Assembly (NCBI GenBank): GCA_900547615.1
Contig: URHH01000138.1
Coordinates: 1 to 6,559 of the forward strand
Length of the DNA: 6,559 nucleotides
DNA from: an uncultured Blautia sp.
GTDB lineage: Bacteria > Bacillota > Clostridia > Lachnospirales > Lachnospiraceae
Reading direction: 5' to 3'
Below are positions 3,925-6,559 of the stretch, in pieces (position 1 is the stretch's first letter; each line of letters opens with the position of its first letter). Under the pieces are notes generated by a model. The model was not told the DNA's origin. It was given only the letters and a program-made list of their open reading frames with translations, and did no database searches. The position numbers and the translations under genes were made by a program.

Positions 3925-6559
3925 ATGAAAGCATTACATAAAGATTTCTGGATGGAAATACGAAGGAGTAAAGCCCGGTTTATTTCTGTCTTCCTGATTG
4001 TAGCGCTCGGAGTTGCCTTTTTTTCCGGGATTCAGGCGGCATCTCCCGATATGCGTTTTTCCGGGGACGCCTACTATGACGAAGCACGTCTTATGGACTT
4101 GAAGGTAGTTGGAACCCTGGGTCTTACGGAGGACGATGTGGAAGCTCTCAAAAAAATAGAGGGCGTGGAAAGTGCGGAGGGCGCTTACGGAACAGATGTA
4201 ATCTGTGGAGAAGGGGAGGACCAGAAGGTACTTCATGTGGAATCTCTCAATAAAGATGTGAATCAGATTAAGGCGAAAAAAGGCAGGATTCCGGAGAAAA
4301 AGGGGGAGATTTTCCTTGATAACGAGTATGCGCAGGCTATGGGATATGAGGTAGGAGATTCCATAAAATTAAAACAGGAGGAAGACGGTCTTCTCCTGGA
4401 AGAAAAATATACGGTCTGCGGAATCGGTACAAGTCCTCTTTATATTTCTTTTAACAGAGGAAATACTACACTGGGATCCGGTGAGATCAGCGGTTTTGCT
4501 TACGTAGTCCCCGAGGATTTTGACCAGGAAGTATATACGCAGATCTATCTTCGTTTCCACGGTTCAGAAGATCTGACAAGCTACACGGACGCTTACGACA
4601 ATTTAATCGAAAAGGTACAGGACACTGTGGAAGGGATTGAGAAGGAACGGTGTGAAATCCGGTATCATGATGTGAAGGCGGAAGCGGAGGACGCGTTAAA
4701 TGATGCTGAAAAAGAGCTGAAAGACGGAGAAAAAGAGCTTGCAGACGGAAAGAAAGAGTTTGCAGACGGAGAAAAAGAATTAAACGATGCGAAGAAGGAA
4801 ATAAAGGACGGAAAAAAAGAGCTTGCAGACGCAAAGAAGGAAATAGAGGATGGCAAGAAAGAGCTTGCCGATGGGAAAAAGAAGATTTCCGACGGACGGG
4901 AACAGCTGGAAGCTGCAAAAAATCAGGCGGCAGACGGGCAGAGCCAGTTAAATGCGGCAAAAGAGAAAATAAGCGCAGGCTGGACGGAATTTTACGCGAA
5001 CCAGGATAAGGTAAATGCAGGAAAAGAAGAGCTCGCCGCTGCAAAAGAAGAGTTTTCCAAAGGAAAAGAAGCAATCGCAGAAGGAAAAAAGACTCTGGAA
5101 GCGAAAAAACAGGAATTAAAAGAAAAGCAGAAAGAAGTAGAGGCAGGCAAGGCTGCCATTCCTGCTGCAAGGGAGGAGCTAAATACACAGAAACAGGCGT
5201 GTGAGGAAGGCTTAAAGGCTGTGGAAGCAGGAGAGGCGGAGATTTCAAAGGGAGAGACTGCTCTTGCCGGTTTAAAGGAACAGCTTTCCGGACTTCAGAG
5301 CCAGTATGACAGCCTGAATACACAGCTTCAAAATGTCCAGGCAGAGCTTTCGACAGTGCGCGCCCAGTATGAGGAGGCAGTAAACAGCGGCACTGCAACA
5401 GAGGAAGAACTGGCTGCCCTTTTAAGCCGGATTTCTGCGCTTGAGGAGCAGGAGGGAAGCCTTGCGGCGCAGGCAGAAGCACTTCGCCCGCAGGTGGAGG
5501 CTTTGAAGGCGACGGTCAGTGAGACAGAGCAGACCCTTGCCGCAAAGAAACAGACTCTTGCAGAAAAGCGGACGGAGCTTACAAACGCCCTTGCTCAGAT
5601 TACGGCAGGTCTTACTTCCCTTAACGAAAAAGAACAGCAGTTAATCCTGGCTGAGGGGCAGATCCAGGCAGGACAGAAGGAAATCGAAAAAGGATTTGCC
5701 GAGCTTGAAAAGCAGGAAGAAAAGCTTCCGGCAGCAGAGGAGGAGATCAGTAAAAACGAAAAGCTTCTGGAAGAGAGCCAGAAACAGCTTGATGAAGCCG
5801 AAAAGACGCTTTTAGAGGGACAGAGCGAAATAGACGCGCAGTCTGAAAAGCTTGCCGCCGCATGGGGACAGATTTCAGAAAGTGAGAACGAGCTTGCCTC
5901 CGGACAGGCAGAGATTGAAGCAAATGAAAAGAAAATCTCTGACGGCGAAAAGGAGATAGAAGAAAACGATAAGAAGCTTTCCGATGGTGAAAAAGAAATC
6001 AAAGAAAATGAAAAGAAGCTTGAGGACGCCAAAAAAGAGATAGAGGACGGTGAAAAAGAGCTTGCAGACGGAAAAAAAGAGTATGAGGACGCAAAAAAAG
6101 AGGTGGATGAGCTGGAAGAGCCAGAATGGCTTATCACAGACAGAAACGACCTTCCGGAATACTCGGATTACGGAGATAATGCGGACAGGATCCGAAATAT
6201 CGGACAGGTTTTCCCGGTTATCTTTTTCCTTGTGGCTGCCCTTATCAGCCTTACGACCATGACAAGAATGGTGGAGGATCAGAGAACCCAGATCGGAACG
6301 TTAAAGGCGCTTGGTTACAGTAAATTTGCCATTATGTCAAAATACATAAATTATGCGCTCCTTGCAACTGTAGGAGGCAGTATCTGCGGAGTTCTCATCG
6401 GAGAAAAAATCCTTCCATATATTATTATATCGGCGTATGGCATTATGTATCACAACATGGCGTCTAATATGCAGATCCATTATGAGTTTACATATGCCAT
6501 GATCGCTTCTGTGGCAGCCATTGTATGTACGCTGGGGGCAACCCTGTTTAGCAATGTCC
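3925..6559 (+). CDS. FtsX-like ABC permease with long coiled-coil domain (3' end outside window)
   Basis: This is the membrane partner of the ATPase just upstream; it starts at ATG 3925, nine bases after the ATPase stop, with AGGTGA (3914-3919) overlapping that stop. The frame stays open for 878 codons to the window edge. Layout: basic N-terminus (MEIRRSKAR), first membrane helix about 19-37, an extracytoplasmic globular part about 40-248 resembling the MacB-type core, a coiled coil about 252-732, then helix two about 762-782, the cytoplasmic loop EDQRTQIGTLKALGYSKFAI that in FtsX permeases contacts the ATPase, helix three about 811-830, and helix four from about 857 cut by the edge. The coiled coil is rich in K, E, D, A and Q, nearly proline-free, and has regular KELADGK-type heptads at both ends. 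A less regular stretch in the middle, around NSGTATEEE, could be the tip of an antiparallel hairpin projecting into the wall. The substrate is unknown; efflux, lipoprotein handling or FtsEX-like signalling to wall enzymes are all possible. A further helical region and a second FtsX domain are expected beyond the edge. Confidence 0.93.
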   Translation, partial: MKALHKDFWMEIRRSKARFISVFLIVALGVAFFSGIQAASPDMRFSGDAYYDEARLMDLKVVGTLGLTEDDVEALKKIEGVESAEGAYGTDVICGEGEDQKVLHVESLNKDVNQIKAKKGRIPEKKGEIFLDNEYAQAMGYEVGDSIKLKQEEDGLLLEEKYTVCGIGTSPLYISFNRGNTTLGSGEISGFAYVVPEDFDQEVYTQIYLRFHGSEDLTSYTDAYDNLIEKVQDTVEGIEKERCEIRYHDVKAEAEDALNDAEKELKDGEKELADGKKEFADGEKELNDAKKEIKDGKKELADAKKEIEDGKKELADGKKKISDGREQLEAAKNQAADGQSQLNAAKEKISAGWTEFYANQDKVNAGKEELAAAKEEFSKGKEAIAEGKKTLEAKKQELKEKQKEVEAGKAAIPAAREELNTQKQACEEGLKAVEAGEAEISKGETALAGLKEQLSGLQSQYDSLNTQLQNVQAELSTVRAQYEEAVNSGTATEEELAALLSRISALEEQEGSLAAQAEALRPQVEALKATVSETEQTLAAKKQTLAEKRTELTNALAQITAGLTSLNEKEQQLILAEGQIQAGQKEIEKGFAELEKQEEKLPAAEEEISKNEKLLEESQKQLDEAEKTLLEGQSEIDAQSEKLAAAWGQISESENELASGQAEIEANEKKISDGEKEIEENDKKLSDGEKEIKENEKKLEDAKKEIEDGEKELADGKKEYEDAKKEVDELEEPEWLITDRNDLPEYSDYGDNADRIRNIGQVFPVIFFLVAALISLTTMTRMVEDQRTQIGTLKALGYSKFAIMSKYINYALLATVGGSICGVLIGEKILPYIIISAYGIMYHNMASNMQIHYEFTYAMIASVAAIVCTLGATLFSNV
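4690..4920 (+). repeat. 21-bp (7-codon) tandem repeat, ascending coiled coil
   Basis: Eleven consecutive heptads of the form KE[LIF]xDGK encode the start of the permease coiled coil. At the DNA level units such as AAAGAGCTTGCAGACGGAAA recur nearly unchanged, so this is a degenerate 21-bp tandem array inside the gene and could change in copy number. Confidence 0.85.
5929..6117 (+). repeat. 21-bp (7-codon) tandem repeat, descending coiled coil
   Basis: Nine heptads (KKISDGE to KEVDELE) close the coiled coil and use the same unit as the block at 4690-4920, about 1.2 kb away. Runs such as GAAAAAGAGCTTGCAGACGG appear in both blocks, so they are direct repeats in the same frame, able to recombine without breaking the reading frame. 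Confidence 0.85.

Noticed and set aside
4487..5482. Long minus-strand open frame (331 codons), rich in Leu, Pro and Ser
   Set aside because: It is the antisense of the Lys/Glu-rich coiled coil; composition explains the lack of stops, and it has no ribosome site or recognisable domain.
5595..6137. Minus-strand open frame rich in Ser and Phe (180 codons)
   Set aside because: It is an antisense shadow of the heptad repeats; the SFSPS-type repetition is the reverse complement of the KE-rich codons.

Overview
The window looks like a chromosomal segment of a low-to-moderate GC Firmicute, most likely a gut Clostridia (Lachnospiraceae-type). Grounds: strong GGAGG-type ribosome binding sites, A-rich codon use, FtsX-like ABC permeases of the style common in that group, and a Lys/Glu/Asp-rich heptad coiled coil typical of their large permeases. 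The assignment to this group is inference from style, not from a database match.

Layout, left to right. (1) About 1-1537, plus strand: a decayed FtsX-family ABC permease. One reading frame covers the N-terminal half, another covers the C-terminal half, and a single missing base near 543-546 would rejoin them; there is also an in-frame stop at 33-35. (2) 1605-2240, plus: an intact deoC (deoxyribose-phosphate aldolase) with its own putative promoter and a strong intrinsic terminator. (3) 2305-3038, minus, convergent with deoC: a complete type III toxin-antitoxin locus. In order along the minus strand it has a consensus promoter, a short RNA made of about three divergent 31-37 nt repeats, an intrinsic terminator, and then a ToxN/AbiQ-family endoribonuclease. 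(4) 3101-6559, plus, divergent from the toxin locus: a promoter overlapped by inverted-repeat half-sites, an ABC ATPase, and the first 878 codons of a large FtsX-like permease with an extracytoplasmic coiled coil of about 480 residues. The permease runs off the right edge.

The most interesting part is the type III toxin-antitoxin locus. Its repeat units differ clearly in sequence. At each of the three unit boundaries a 6-bp stem closing a 9-nt loop can form, and the stem sequence is different each time but stays paired (GAGUAU/AUACUC, GGCUGU/ACAGUC with one G-U, GAUUGU/ACAAUC). This is covariation within a single locus, linking the 3' end of one antitoxin unit to the 5' end of the next. Known members of this family are phage-exclusion (abortive infection) systems, so this locus is a candidate anti-phage element sitting between housekeeping deoC and a transport operon.

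The ABC ATPase and permease form a two-gene operon (9-bp gap). They probably act together as a membrane transporter or a mechanotransmission complex; the substrate cannot be read from the sequence.
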